This document shows positions 5,673-12,002 of a DNA stretch of 15,192 nucleotides, in pieces. A model generated the notes under the pieces. The model saw nothing but the letters and a program-made list of their open reading frames with translations, was not told the DNA's origin and made no database searches. Positions within the stretch are counted from its first letter, which is position 1. The number at the start of each line of letters is the position of its first letter. The DNA comes from Hyphomicrobiales bacterium (lineage in GTDB: Bacteria; Pseudomonadota; Alphaproteobacteria; Rhizobiales; Aestuariivirgaceae), in the NCBI GenBank assembly GCA_025356765.1, contig JANXRO010000334.1:1-15192 (forward strand), written 5' to 3'. The translations under genes and the position numbers were made by a program.

Positions 5673-5977
5673 TGGTGCGGACGGCCGGACTCGAACCGGC
5701 ACGGGATTACTCCCAACGGATTTTCATACCACTTCGACTTTCGCCGCCGCATCCCAAGGGATGAGTTTGTGGTCTGGACTATCCCTTCACCAAGGCTTCC
5801 GCCGAAGGTGCTGCCCGTCTAGTCTCTACACCGTCCCGTTCCCGGGCTTGGCTCGGGATTGGCATCGATATTACTACCGAAAGCGTTCCCCGAATTTGGG
5901 CAGTTCTACTCCCAACGTTTCCGCTAGGGCACTCAAAATCTTTAAGTCCGTTGCGGCTACCATTACGCCACGCCCGC
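5673..5977 (-). tRNA. tRNA-Leu(UAA) interrupted by a group I intron
   Basis: Exon 1 is 5944-5977 (34 nt) and exon 2 is 5673-5724 (52 nt, CCA encoded). Joined, they fold as a leucine tRNA: acceptor stem GCGGGCG/CGTCCGC with one G-T wobble, D-stem GCG/CGC, anticodon stem ACGGA/TCCGT, loop CTTAAAA with anticodon TAA, long variable arm GGGA-GTAA-TCCC, and T-arm GCCGG/CCGGC around TTCGAGT. The discriminator base is A, as in bacterial leucine tRNAs. The intron lies between U34 and A35, the site also used by cyanobacterial and plastid tRNA-Leu(UAA) introns. It sits 42 bp downstream of the integrase stop on the same strand. It is probably the element's replacement for a split host gene. Confidence 0.93.
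5725..5943 (-). ncRNA. Self-splicing group I intron (IC3-like) in tRNA-Leu(UAA)
   Basis: The intron is 219 nt. Core elements appear in order on the minus strand: P-like AAATTCGGGGAA (5897-5886), Q AATCCCGAGCCAAGC (5860-5846), R GTGTAGAGACTAGACGG (about 5831-5814) and S AAGGGATAGTCC (5787-5776). All are close to those I recall for the Azoarcus tRNA-Ile intron. The 5' exon ends in U34, and GAGU at 5934-5931 can pair with exon ACUU, giving the U-G pair at the splice site. The intron ends in G (5725). There is no room for a homing endonuclease gene. Splicing activity is inferred, not shown. Confidence 0.92.
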
Positions 5978-5979
5978 AC
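5941..5979 (-). repeat. 39-bp direct repeat, element tRNA copy
   Basis: This segment covers exon 1 of the intron-bearing tRNA, the first three intron bases (AAA) and two bases before the tRNA. It is identical to 7325-7363 in the same orientation. Identity ends at the fourth intron base on one side and just upstream of the tRNA 5' end on the other. Confidence 0.95.
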
Positions 5980-5985
5980 GGGCTC

Positions 5986-6014
5986 CTTATTGCGAGAAGT
6001 TGCCATTTTTGCAA
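5986..6014 (-). promoter_or_regulatory. Possible promoter of the intron-bearing tRNA
   Basis: Minus-strand TTGCAA (6014-6009) and AATAAG (5991-5986) are separated by 17 bp, each matching 4 of 6 consensus bases. Initiation 7 bp downstream would be at about 5979, two bases before the mature tRNA. It would let the rescue tRNA be expressed independently of the integrase message. Confidence 0.4.
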
Positions 6015-6019
6015 GGGGA

Positions 6020-7195
6020 TCACTCCGATTGTTTGTTTTGTGAATTCGGTCTTGCTCTGCGCACATTAATAGCTGACGCGTTGAGACTAGTTTTGATATG
6101 CGAGGCGTAATAATTTTCAATCATTTCAACTGAGGTTCGACAATTCTTCGCAACTTGGTAGATGTCTGCACCTTCCATCAGGCGCATGCAGATGTATGTG
6201 TGACGAAGGCTGTAGGCCGTCCGCCTTCTTCCATCGCGATCAATCTTTAATTTTTCATCATCAAGAATCGTATTGAATAAATCTCGGTGGGGCTTTGGGA
6301 ATATGAGTGCATCGGGTTTTGGTTTATTGCGCTCTTTTAGTCGTTCAAATGGACGAACCGCGCCTACGGTGCTTTTGCAATAGCCGACGCCCCTCTTCCC
6401 ACGAACCTCTATGACAAGAATAGTTTCGTTTGTGCCTTCGTCAAACTCAATAACAACGTCGCGATATTGAAGCCGTGCCGCCTCGTCGGGCCTTAGGCCA
6501 GTGTTAGCGAGGAAAAGGACATATTCATGCACTTGGTGGCATTCCCACTCCCAGCGCTTGCCCTTGGCCTCTTGCGCGTGTTTGCGGGTAGCAGTGTAGA
6601 GCTGCTTGTATTCCTCAGGTGAAAACCATGCCCGATGGTCTAACTTGCCCGAAGATTTATATGGAACCGATAAATCGGGCAAACTTTCAAGCCAGCCATG
6701 CCGGATAGCTGACTTGAGGACTTGGCGCAGTGCAACGAGTTCTTGATGCATGGTGCTTCGGGCTGGAGGCCCTTTAGTGTTTGAATGCTCACGCCGGTAC
6801 ATTCTGTATTCTTGTACTGTGCCTGATTTAATTTCTGAAAGACCCTTGCTCCCAAAATAGGGAATGAGGTGAAGGTTAATACGTTCCTCTTGGCTTTCAA
6901 TGTACTTTGGACTTCGTTGCCCCTCATTGATTACACTAAATTCTTTTATAAATGCTTCAGCCGCAGATTTGAATGACTTTTCATTCGGCATTTCACCACG
7001 TTTGAGTTTGCCGTGAAGTTCAAGATACCAGTCTTCGGCAAAGTCTTTTGCTTTGGCGAGACTGTCTTCGCCAGTTGATTTACGACGGTTCTTTCCAGAC
7101 AAATATGTTGAGCATTGCCAGCACCCACTATTCGGTCGCCTATACACGTGCAATTTGCCGCCAAGCAGTGCGTGAGTGACAGTCTTATCGGACAT
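6020..7195 (-). CDS. int: Tyrosine recombinase / integrase of the element
   Basis: I chose ATG 7195 (391 aa), because AAGGTGG lies 6-7 bases upstream; a GTG at 7204 would leave no spacer. The N-terminal part (about 1-70) looks like an arm-binding domain with KNRRKSTG, followed by a SAM-like core-binding domain (about 72-175). The catalytic domain shows Arg235 in NTGLRPDEA, Lys267/268 in VRGKRG, SLRHT with Arg331 and His332, and the nucleophile Tyr363 in IENYYASH. The usual His before that Arg is Tyr328, and the second His/Trp position is replaced within KNCRTS, changes I have seen in related island integrases. It would recombine attP with a tRNA-Leu(UAA) anticodon-loop site. It is transcribed away from the att junction. 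Confidence 0.93.
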   Translation of the reverse strand: MSDKTVTHALLGGKLHVYRRPNSGCWQCSTYLSGKNRRKSTGEDSLAKAKDFAEDWYLELHGKLKRGEMPNEKSFKSAAEAFIKEFSVINEGQRSPKYIESQEERINLHLIPYFGSKGLSEIKSGTVQEYRMYRREHSNTKGPPARSTMHQELVALRQVLKSAIRHGWLESLPDLSVPYKSSGKLDHRAWFSPEEYKQLYTATRKHAQEAKGKRWEWECHQVHEYVLFLANTGLRPDEAARLQYRDVVIEFDEGTNETILVIEVRGKRGVGYCKSTVGAVRPFERLKERNKPKPDALIFPKPHRDLFNTILDDEKLKIDRDGRRRTAYSLRHTYICMRLMEGADIYQVAKNCRTSVEMIENYYASHIKTSLNASAINVRRARPNSQNKQSE

Positions 7196-7226
7196 CAAGT
7201 CCACCTTCAGCTTTACAAACTCAAAA

Positions 7227-7245
7227 TGTGTAAGTGTTGTGTAAG
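7227..7245. repeat. Two TGTGTAAG repeats one helical turn apart
   Basis: TGTGTAAG occurs at 7227-7234 and 7238-7245, spaced 11 bp start to start. They lie between the integrase start and the att junction, where arm-type integrase or excisionase sites are expected. Confidence 0.4.
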
Positions 7246-7287
7246 CCTATCAGAATGGAAGCTATATTTCTATCTAATTGTTTTTGA

Positions 7288-7302
7288 ACGCATTAAATGC
7301 GT
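7288..7302. promoter_or_regulatory. 15-bp dyad near the att junction
   Basis: ACGCAT-TAA-ATGCGT is a perfect 6-bp inverted repeat 17 bp from the anticodon-loop junction. It is a candidate site for the integrase, an excisionase or a repressor of int. Confidence 0.4.
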
Positions 7303-7318
7303 AAATCTATAATACTTT

Positions 7319-7363
7319 ACCGATTTTAAGTCCGTTGCGGCTACCATTACGCCACGCCCGCAC
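7319..7363 (-). pseudogene. Host tRNA-Leu(UAA) 5' half, att junction of the element
   Basis: On the minus strand, 7361-7325 repeats the mature tRNA from its first base through U34 and the next three A's. It continues as an uninterrupted anticodon loop and most of the 3' stem: ACGGA-CTTAAAA-TCGGT at 7335-7319, differing from the spliced tRNA stem-loop at one base. After that, all similarity stops and there is no T-arm or 3' acceptor strand. It is therefore the 5' half of an intronless tRNA-Leu(UAA) gene cut at the anticodon stem-loop, as anticodon-loop integrases do. The host-side promoter is retained. The matching 3' half should lie left of this window. Confidence 0.8.
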
Positions 7364-7376
7364 ACTCAGCGTTGCC

Positions 7377-7405
7377 CTGATAGGCGAGCAACACGCAATT
7401 GACAA
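7377..7405 (-). promoter_or_regulatory. Original host tRNA-Leu promoter, now reading into int
   Basis: Minus-strand TTGTCA (7405-7400, 5 of 6) and TATCAG (7382-7377, 4 of 6) are separated by 17 bp. They lie 16 bp upstream of the split tRNA's 5' end. The transcript would pass through the tRNA half and into the integrase gene. Confidence 0.5.
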
Positions 7406-7456
7406 GCGTGCGACTGACGCTTGATCGCACCTGTTAAAATAGTTAAGCAGGCTGCA

Positions 7457-8149
7457 ATGGAAAATGTTTTGAACAGCCCCGACGTGCTGGTGCACCTATC
7501 TTATGTGATCATCGCATTTTCGTATTTTTTGACGAATATGTTGTGGCTGCGCGTCAGCGCCTGCGTGGGGCTTGGCCTGAATCTGGTTTATTATGCTGTG
7601 ACTGGCACCAGTTTTCGCACCAGCATGCCGTGGGATACGATCTTCATCCTCATAAACCTTTATGAATTGGCGTTGCTGATGCGCGAGCGTTGGATTGCCA
7701 AACTGCCGGAAGCTGATGCGCCAATGTTGCGCCGCGCCTTTGAAGGCTTGAGTGATGTGCAAATTTCCAAATTGCTGCGCGCCGCAGATTGGAAGAACTA
7801 TGTGCTGGGCGACATTGTCACCAGACAAGATGCGCCAGTGGACGCGCTTTATTTCATCTTGCAGGGCCGCGCCGAAGTTTCAGTCGATGGCATTGCCGTG
7901 GCCCATCTGGAAAGCGGAACATTCATTGGCGAAATTGCTTATCTGACCGGCAACCCCGCAACTGCACGCGTGACAATTGACGAGCCTTCACGATTGTTGG
8001 TGTTTTCGCGCATGCGCATGGCCAAGGTTATGGCGGGCGATAAACAAATCAATGGCATTTTATACCAAGTGCTTGGCCGAGATTTGGCACTGAAAATGCG
8101 CCGGGCCAACAGTGCCAAAGTGTTTGAACAAAACGCGCTTAAATCTTAA
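7457..8149 (+). CDS. Popeye-like membrane protein with cyclic-nucleotide-binding domain
   Basis: From ATG 7457 the protein is 230 aa; a longer TTG reading from 7421 would run into the old tRNA promoter zone. Residues about 11-75 form three hydrophobic helices, with MPWDTIFILINLYEL resembling the W..xFxxxN segment of Popeye-family proteins. Residues about 95-215 are a cyclic-nucleotide-binding fold: Gly118 in VLGDIV, ILQGRAEVSVDG, and a phosphate-binding cassette FIGEIAYLTGNPATAR. The cassette keeps Gly158-Glu159 but shifts the usual Arg by a few residues, so binding is likely but not certain. The role would be a membrane-bound cAMP/cGMP sensor. An adenylate cyclase is encoded 1.2 kb away. Its 3' end overlaps the convergent DUF3307 gene by 11 bp. 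Confidence 0.8.
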   Translation: MENVLNSPDVLVHLSYVIIAFSYFLTNMLWLRVSACVGLGLNLVYYAVTGTSFRTSMPWDTIFILINLYELALLMRERWIAKLPEADAPMLRRAFEGLSDVQISKLLRAADWKNYVLGDIVTRQDAPVDALYFILQGRAEVSVDGIAVAHLESGTFIGEIAYLTGNPATARVTIDEPSRLLVFSRMRMAKVMAGDKQINGILYQVLGRDLALKMRRANSAKVFEQNALKS

Positions 8150-8528
8150 AGGCAATTGCCGCCAAGGCCAGATAGGTCAAATGATGCAGCATTTGGTCTG
8201 CGCTTAATGCCCACCAAAATGGAGCGTCTTTAACTGTCCAACCCTGCCATTTGACAATGTTTTCTTTGCTGAAATCGATATGATAATGCAGCACAAAATC
8301 TGCCAAGGCCAAGGCTGCTGCAAGGCGCACGTCAAAGCCCGATATAACAAACACAACAAATGTTCCAAGCCCATGAATGCCTGCGTGGGTTAGGCCCAAT
8401 GTGGCACCATAAATGCTTTTCGCGTCCACCATGGCTTTGGTCTGCAACGGGCCATCGCATATAAAATGCTTCAATTGAAAAAGCACTAGCGCCGTTAACA
8501 GATGAGCAATTTCAGGCGGCAACGTCAT
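8139..8528 (-). CDS. DUF3307 family membrane protein
   Basis: The protein is 129 aa. It has several hydrophobic segments (about 8-20, 52-65, 68-82 and 114-128) with conserved His and Asp residues: KHFICDGPLQ, THAGIHG, ADFVLHYHIDF and DQMLHHLTYL. This layout matches DUF3307, small polytopic membrane proteins of unknown function. The His/Asp residues could bind metal, by inference. It converges on the Popeye-like gene with an 11-bp overlap, and its start faces the FecR gene, so the 8529-8617 gap holds divergent promoters. The ribosome-binding site is weak. Confidence 0.8.
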   Translation of the reverse strand: MTLPPEIAHLLTALVLFQLKHFICDGPLQTKAMVDAKSIYGATLGLTHAGIHGLGTFVVFVISGFDVRLAAALALADFVLHYHIDFSKENIVKWQGWTVKDAPFWWALSADQMLHHLTYLALAAIAFKI

Positions 8529-8563
8529 TCACAACACTTTCATCAAACGGGGGTTGCTTCAAA

Positions 8564-8585
8564 ATTAACAAAGGATTAACAAAAC
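8564..8585. repeat. 11-bp tandem direct repeat upstream of the FecR gene
   Basis: ATTAACAAAGG is followed immediately by ATTAACAAAAC, 33 bp before the FecR-domain gene start. It could be a phased regulator site; the evidence is only the repeat. Confidence 0.35.
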
Positions 8586-8617
8586 CACGAGCTATTTTTT
8601 TGAACAGGGAGAATGCG

Positions 8618-9331
8618 ATGCTACGCGCAGCTTTGTCCGTCGGACTTTTGATTTTAACCAGTTTATTTTCGTTTGCCAATGCGGAAGCCATTGCAAAAGT
8701 TGTTGGCCTCTATGGTTCACCCACGGCCTCGGGGCGCGCATTAAGCGTGGGCAGCGAGATTCAAGAACACGACAAAATTGCGGTTGGTTCGGGCAACGTG
8801 CAAATTCTGTTTAATGATGGCACAAAACTTGTTTTGGGCTCAGGTTCAAATTTAGTCATCGAAAAATATCTGATGAAGGGCGGCAACACCGCTTCCAATG
8901 TTTCAATTGATGCTTTGCGTGGCACATTTCGTTTCATCACTGGCAATAGTGCCAAAAATGCCTATCACATCAAAACCGCCAATTCGACTATTGGCATCAG
9001 GGGCACCGGCTTTGATTTTTGGGTGAATAATGAAACAGGCGTTGCCGTACTTGAGGGTAATGTAAGGCTTTGTCGGACTGGCAAATGCGTTGACATAAAT
9101 TCCAACTGCCAAGCTGGTGTGGCCAAAGCGACCGACACACAATTGCTGAAACCAAGAGTAGAATCTTTGGCCATCCGGTCACACTTACCCTTTATTCTCG
9201 ATCAATCTTGGCTGCGCCCCACCTTTCGCTTGAAGGTGCAATCCTGCGACGAGATTTTGAGTGTGACCGCACCTGTTGAACGTTCCAACAACCCAGGTTG
9301 TACATCAAACTGTTCTAGACGTAAGGGATAG
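8618..9331 (+). CDS. Secreted FecR-domain protein
   Basis: I chose ATG 8618 (237 aa) because AGGGAG precedes it by 6 bases and it gives a clean signal peptide: hydrophobic 4-20, cleavage after Ala22 (ANA/EA). The mature part contains a FecR domain (about 55-150): DKIAVGSGNVQILFNDGT, LVLGSGSNLVIEKY, ALRGTFRFITG, STIGIRGTGFDFW and VAVLEGNVRL. Five cysteines in the C-terminal third could form disulphides. There is no TM anchor of the FecR anti-sigma type. FecR-domain exported proteins often stand next to CHASE2 cyclases, and here the cyclase gene follows after 48 bp, probably in one operon. A periplasmic partner of the CHASE2 sensor domain is a reasonable inference. Confidence 0.85.
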   Translation: MLRAALSVGLLILTSLFSFANAEAIAKVVGLYGSPTASGRALSVGSEIQEHDKIAVGSGNVQILFNDGTKLVLGSGSNLVIEKYLMKGGNTASNVSIDALRGTFRFITGNSAKNAYHIKTANSTIGIRGTGFDFWVNNETGVAVLEGNVRLCRTGKCVDINSNCQAGVAKATDTQLLKPRVESLAIRSHLPFILDQSWLRPTFRLKVQSCDEILSVTAPVERSNNPGCTSNCSRRKG

Positions 9332-9379
9332 GGTCCTTCGTGGACAACAAGGTGTTCTTCCAACTGGCAAGCCTACAAC

Positions 9380-11365
9380 GTGTTTAAACCAACGTTCTGG
9401 CGCGGCCTTTTAGCAGGGCTCGCGTTGTTGGCATTAAGCCTTGTTGTGCGCAGCTATGACCCGACGGTGCTTTCCACATTGCGTGGCGCTGGCCTTGATA
9501 CGTTGCAACGCATTTGGCCGCGCGTATCGCCCGCCCAGCGCGTGCGCGTTGTTGATATTGACGAGGCTTCATTGCACACACTTGGCCAATGGCCTTGGCC
9601 ACGCGACCGCATTGCCAAAATGGTGGAAAACCTCAACACATTGAACGCATCAGCAATTGTGTTTGACGTGATTTTCGCAGAGCCCGACAGAATGTCGCCT
9701 TCGCAATTGGCAGATAATCCAGATTTGCGGGCAAATTTTCCGGGCATCGGTTCGGCGGGTGCTTTGCCGAATTTTGATCATGTGCTGGCCCAAATGATGC
9801 TGGGCAAGCCTGTTGTGGGCGCATTTGCCGAAGCTTCGGGCACGGGCCGTTCTGCAACGCCGCCCAAAGCGGGCTTTGCCCAAACCGGATTGCCAGCCAT
9901 CGACGCCCCGCCCCATATTGAAACGGTGACAACCAATCTGCCAGAAATTGATGGCGCGGCAGCGGGTTTGGGCATCATCAACATTGATCTTGCAAGTGAC
10001 CAAGGCATAGCGCGCCAATTGCCCATGCTGTGGTCTGATGGCAAACAGTTTTACCCCAGCTTGGTGCTAGAAACTTTGCGCGTGGCCCAAGGGGCAGACA
10101 CAATTGTTATCAACGCATCAGACAAAACGCCCAACAGCATCAATTCAGTTCGTGTGGGTGAGATTGAAATTCCAACCTCTGAACATGGGCTTTTTCCAAT
10201 TTATTATCATGCCGATAACGCTGAACTTTATGTGTCGGCTGAAAAATTGTTGAATGCCAAAGAAATGGAAGCACTGCGCCCGAAAATTGAAGGCAGCATT
10301 GTTTTAATTGGCACATCTGCCACGGGGCTTTTAGATACGAGAAGCTCAAGCTTGGGCGAACCCATTCCGGGCGTTTCTGTTCATGCCCAAGCGTTGGAAC
10401 AAATTTTATCAGGCCAATTTTTATCGCGGCCGGAATGGGCGGTGGGCGCTGAATTTTGGTTTGTGGCCATCGCTGGTGTTTTGATTGCAGGCCTCACCAA
10501 TATCATGCGGCCCATGCCCCTGTTGAGCACATTTGGTGTGGTAATATTCAGTTGGGCCACGGCTGTTGTTTATGCGTTCAAATCCGCCGGGCTGCTGTTA
10601 GATTTCACGTTTCCGTTTCTGGCCATTTTCGCCACGTTTTTATCAAGCCTTGCCTTCAAACTTTTGGTGACAGACAAACAAGGTAGAAACCTTCGCAATG
10701 CATTCAGCTTTTATGTAGCGCCTTCAGTTCTCAATGAAATAGAAAACAATCCATCATCATTGAAGCTGGGCGGAGAAGAGCGCGAAATTACAGTGATGTT
10801 TGTTGATATTGAAAACTTCACCCGCATGAGTGAGATTTTAAAACCAGAGTGGTTGGTAACTCTCGTCAACGAAATTCTCACAACCTGCACCAATGCAATT
10901 TTGGGCGAACGCGGCACAATTGATAAATATATTGGCGACGCGGTGATGGCCTTTTGGAATGCACCTGTGAATATTCCCGATCATCAATATCATGCGGCCT
11001 TGGCAGCTTTGAGCATACAAGACAAAATTGCCACGCTTGCCGTGGCACCGCCAACCGCCCAACAGCTTCAGGCAGAAGGCTTGTGGCCCATCAGCGTGCG
11101 CATCGGCTTGGCCAGCGGGCCTGCCACCGTAGGCAACATGGGTTCAGCCGAGCGGTTTGACTATTCGGTTTTAGGTGCCACCGTTAATATGGCAGCACGG
11201 GCAGAAGCGGCCTGCAAAGAAACTGGCCACAACATTACTTTGGTGGGCGGTCTCTGGGGCAAAAGCCTCGACCTTCACACGCTAGACGCCGGGCAACTAA
11301 CCCTGCGCGGAAAAACCAACAAAGTGCAGGCCCACGCCATTCTGGGCCGCAATAAACCTGCCTAA
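9380..11365 (+). CDS. CHASE2-domain class III adenylate cyclase
   Basis: The protein is 661 aa from a GTG start; no better in-frame start is visible and the Shine-Dalgarno is weak. Architecture: TM helix 7-23, a periplasmic CHASE2 sensor domain (about 35-350, with VRVVDIDEASL, WPWPRDRIA and IVFDVIFAE), three TM helices (about 355-428), then a class III cyclase domain (about 465-655). The catalytic residues are intact: metal-binding Asp476 (MFVDIENFT) and Asp520 (KYIGDAVMAFW), Lys516 for the adenine, and Asn603 and Arg607 (TVNMAARAE) for the transition state. It should make cAMP from ATP at the inner membrane in response to a periplasmic signal. It follows the FecR gene and converges with gpt after a 7-bp gap. 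Confidence 0.92.
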   Translation: MFKPTFWRGLLAGLALLALSLVVRSYDPTVLSTLRGAGLDTLQRIWPRVSPAQRVRVVDIDEASLHTLGQWPWPRDRIAKMVENLNTLNASAIVFDVIFAEPDRMSPSQLADNPDLRANFPGIGSAGALPNFDHVLAQMMLGKPVVGAFAEASGTGRSATPPKAGFAQTGLPAIDAPPHIETVTTNLPEIDGAAAGLGIINIDLASDQGIARQLPMLWSDGKQFYPSLVLETLRVAQGADTIVINASDKTPNSINSVRVGEIEIPTSEHGLFPIYYHADNAELYVSAEKLLNAKEMEALRPKIEGSIVLIGTSATGLLDTRSSSLGEPIPGVSVHAQALEQILSGQFLSRPEWAVGAEFWFVAIAGVLIAGLTNIMRPMPLLSTFGVVIFSWATAVVYAFKSAGLLLDFTFPFLAIFATFLSSLAFKLLVTDKQGRNLRNAFSFYVAPSVLNEIENNPSSLKLGGEEREITVMFVDIENFTRMSEILKPEWLVTLVNEILTTCTNAILGERGTIDKYIGDAVMAFWNAPVNIPDHQYHAALAALSIQDKIATLAVAPPTAQQLQAEGLWPISVRIGLASGPATVGNMGSAERFDYSVLGATVNMAARAEAACKETGHNITLVGGLWGKSLDLHTLDAGQLTLRGKTNKVQAHAILGRNKPA

Positions 11366-11372
11366 AAAAACC

Positions 11373-11870
11373 TTATGCCGTGGCCTTGGCGGCAATGGGT
11401 GGCGAGAACGACAGCCCCATATCCCATGGCAGATAAATCCACGTATCTTGGCTCACCTCGGTAATGAAGCTATCCACCAATGGTCGGCCTTGGGGCTTGG
11501 CATAAACTGTGGCGATGTGGGCTTTGGGCATCATTTCGCGCACAACTTTTACGGTTGCACCCGTGTCCACCAAATCATCAATCACCAGCAGGCCACTGCC
11601 TTGATCATCACCAATCAGCGCTTGGGCCACATTTTTTAAAACTGAAATGCCGCCCTGCTTGTCATAATCGTAGGAAGCAACACAAACGGTTTCAATAACG
11701 CGAATGCCAAGCTCGCGCGCCACAACGGCTGCAGGCACCAAACCGCCGCGCGTAATTGCAACCACTGCTCGAAATGGGCCAGACGAATTCAACCGCCACG
11801 CAAGTGCGCGTGCATCACGATGAAACTGATCCCAGGACACTGGGAAGCTTTTTTGCCATTTTTCGTCCAT
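11373..11870 (-). CDS. gpt: Xanthine (xanthine-guanine) phosphoribosyltransferase
   Basis: The protein is 165 aa, slightly longer than E. coli Gpt. It aligns by memory along its length: AITRGGLVPAAVVARELGIR, TVCVASYDYDKQ, the PRPP-binding loop LLVIDDLVDTGAT, PKAHIATVYAKPQGRPLVD and DTWIYLPWDMG. The enzyme salvages xanthine and guanine (less well hypoxanthine) by transferring the phosphoribosyl group of PRPP to give XMP/GMP. It is a single gene between convergent (cyclase) and divergent (kinase) neighbours; its promoter must lie in 11871-12002. An unusual feature is a C-terminal alanine/lysine tail of about eight residues. Confidence 0.95.
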   Translation of the reverse strand: MDEKWQKSFPVSWDQFHRDARALAWRLNSSGPFRAVVAITRGGLVPAAVVARELGIRVIETVCVASYDYDKQGGISVLKNVAQALIGDDQGSGLLVIDDLVDTGATVKVVREMMPKAHIATVYAKPQGRPLVDSFITEVSQDTWIYLPWDMGLSFSPPIAAKATA

Positions 11871-12002
11871 AATCTACCCTCTTGCGCAAATTTCTATGCA
11901 CAATTTGCACTTTACAAGCAATGGCGTTGAAAACCGCAACACTTGCTTCACTTTTAACCTGCATTATGGCCGCTAGACTAATCGTGGGAACGGCAGACCA
12001 AT

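Noticed and set aside
5725..5943. Homing endonuclease inside the intron
   Set aside because: The intron is only 219 nt and is filled by the ribozyme core.
5629..6120. Open reading frames on both strands over the tRNA region
   Set aside because: They run through the tRNA exons and the group I intron core. The RNA structure explains the sequence, and the translations resemble no protein.
5941..7363. Integrase-only mini-element of about 1.4 kb flanked by the 39-bp repeats
   Set aside because: Considered seriously. The right copy continues with a nearly complete intronless anticodon stem-loop, which this model leaves to chance, and the plasmid-like genes to the left then lack an integration module. 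Kept as the main alternative rather than excluded.
9384..10044. Several minus-strand reading frames opposite the cyclase gene
   Set aside because: They are shadows of a coding region with intact CHASE2 and cyclase motifs and show no protein features of their own.
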